Below the pieces are notes generated by a model. It had not been told where the DNA came from, did no database searches, and saw only the letters and a list, made by a program, of their open reading frames with translations. Positions 23,474 through 23,850 of a stretch of DNA of 23,850 nucleotides are shown here, in pieces. Numbering within the stretch: position 1 is the first letter of the stretch; every line of letters begins with the position of its first letter. A program made the position numbers and the translations under genes. The DNA lies in the NCBI GenBank assembly GCA_052387735.1, contig JBQTIW010000220.1:1-23850 (forward strand). Direction: 5' to 3'. This DNA is from RBC101 sp052387735. Lineage in GTDB: Bacteria > Gemmatimonadota > Gemmatimonadetes > Gemmatimonadales > Gemmatimonadaceae.

Positions 23474-23850
23474 GCGCGGCCTGGACGATCGTCCCCGCCG
23501 CGTGCGTGAAGCACCGCATCGCGCAGGCCATCGCGCCGGATCACGACGGGCGCACGCGATTCGGACGGGTGGAACTGCTGCCCCACCAACGCGAAGCGGT
23601 AGCGGTGCTGCGCCGCTCGCTCCACCGCCACGGCGGCGCGCTCCTCGCCGATCCGGTGGGAACGGGCAAGACCTACGTCGCGTTGGCGCTCGCCACCACG
23701 TATTCGCGCGCCCTCATCGTCGCCCCCGCCGCGCTCCGCACGATGTGGAGCGAGGCCTTGCACACCACGGCGACGACGGCCGAGGTCGTGTCGTTCGAAT
23801 CGCTGAGCAGGGGCGCCCGGGCGCCGGAAGTGCGCAACGGCCTCGTGATC
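23464..23850 (+). CDS. DEAD/SNF2-like helicase, N-terminal part, cut by right edge
   Basis: An open frame from GTG 23464 runs off the window (129 codons seen). It contains ELLPHQREAVAVL (Q-motif-like region, about residues 37-49) and a Walker A motif ADPVGTGKTYVALA (about 62-75). An ALIVAPAALRTMW strand (about 82-94) corresponds to helicase motif Ia. The LLAD-x-VG-x-GKT form is that of SNF2/RapA-like superfamily 2 helicases found in DNA-modification and defence systems. The start overlaps the methylase gene by ten bases, so the pair is probably translationally coupled. Motif II and beyond are outside the window, as is any nuclease or phospholipase D domain. Confidence 0.85.
   Translation, partial: MAVGAAWTIVPAACVKHRIAQAIAPDHDGRTRFGRVELLPHQREAVAVLRRSLHRHGGALLADPVGTGKTYVALALATTYSRALIVAPAALRTMWSEALHTTATTAEVVSFESLSRGARAPEVRNGLVI

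Overview
This window is a GC-rich bacterial chromosome segment, coding-dense on both strands, with frequent GTG starts and little intergenic DNA. The DUF5916/CBM9-type secreted outer-membrane protein, Gram-negative secretion signals and overall base composition fit Gemmatimonadota best. That assignment is my inference, because there is no rRNA or other marker gene here. I see no rRNA, tRNA, insertion sequence, phage gene or CRISPR array.

Layout. 1-460: an octanucleotide repeat array cut by the left edge, a small HMA-fold protein and a perfect 11-bp hairpin. 462-3023 (-): DUF5916 outer-membrane protein. 3254-5544 (+): mgtE and an EamA permease with a 4-base ATGA overlap. 5570-9183 (-): a long acyl-CoA dehydrogenase, SURF1 and a DUF72 protein. 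9184-9489: an 18-unit octanucleotide array and an operator-like repeat over a -10 element. 9490-12544 (+): a tight gene run of SPFH protein, ribbon-helix-helix regulator, secreted alpha/beta hydrolase and small membrane protein. 12597-15250 (-): mntH (NRAMP), universal stress protein and DtxR/MntR-type regulator, fused end to end behind a promoter with a good DtxR-type box. 15273-18840 (-): secreted polysaccharide deacetylase, class C beta-lactamase-like serine hydrolase, Nudix CoA pyrophosphatase and rhodanese. 18915-20147 (+): a DAACS-family symporter. 20282 to the right edge (+): an Eco57I-type N6-adenine DNA methylase whose end overlaps the start of a DEAD/SNF2-like helicase that leaves the window.

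How they work together. The clearest circuit is the metal operon. The regulator has a manganese-type ligand set, the transporter has the NRAMP metal-site residues, and the box covers the -10 region, so metal-dependent autorepression is the natural reading. The SPFH run looks like a second self-regulated unit, with the 60-residue ribbon-helix-helix protein the likely reader of two TGATAYCA half-sites spaced one helical turn apart. The methylase-helicase pair is the start of a probable DNA-modification/defence module whose remaining genes lie beyond the window.

Two patterns cut across genes. Two octamer arrays with related units sit in intergenic DNA about 9 kb apart. The heptamer GTTAGGC (or its complement) recurs through nearly every gene in three different codon phases, although the codons it forces (TTA, CTA, CCT-AAC) are otherwise rare here.
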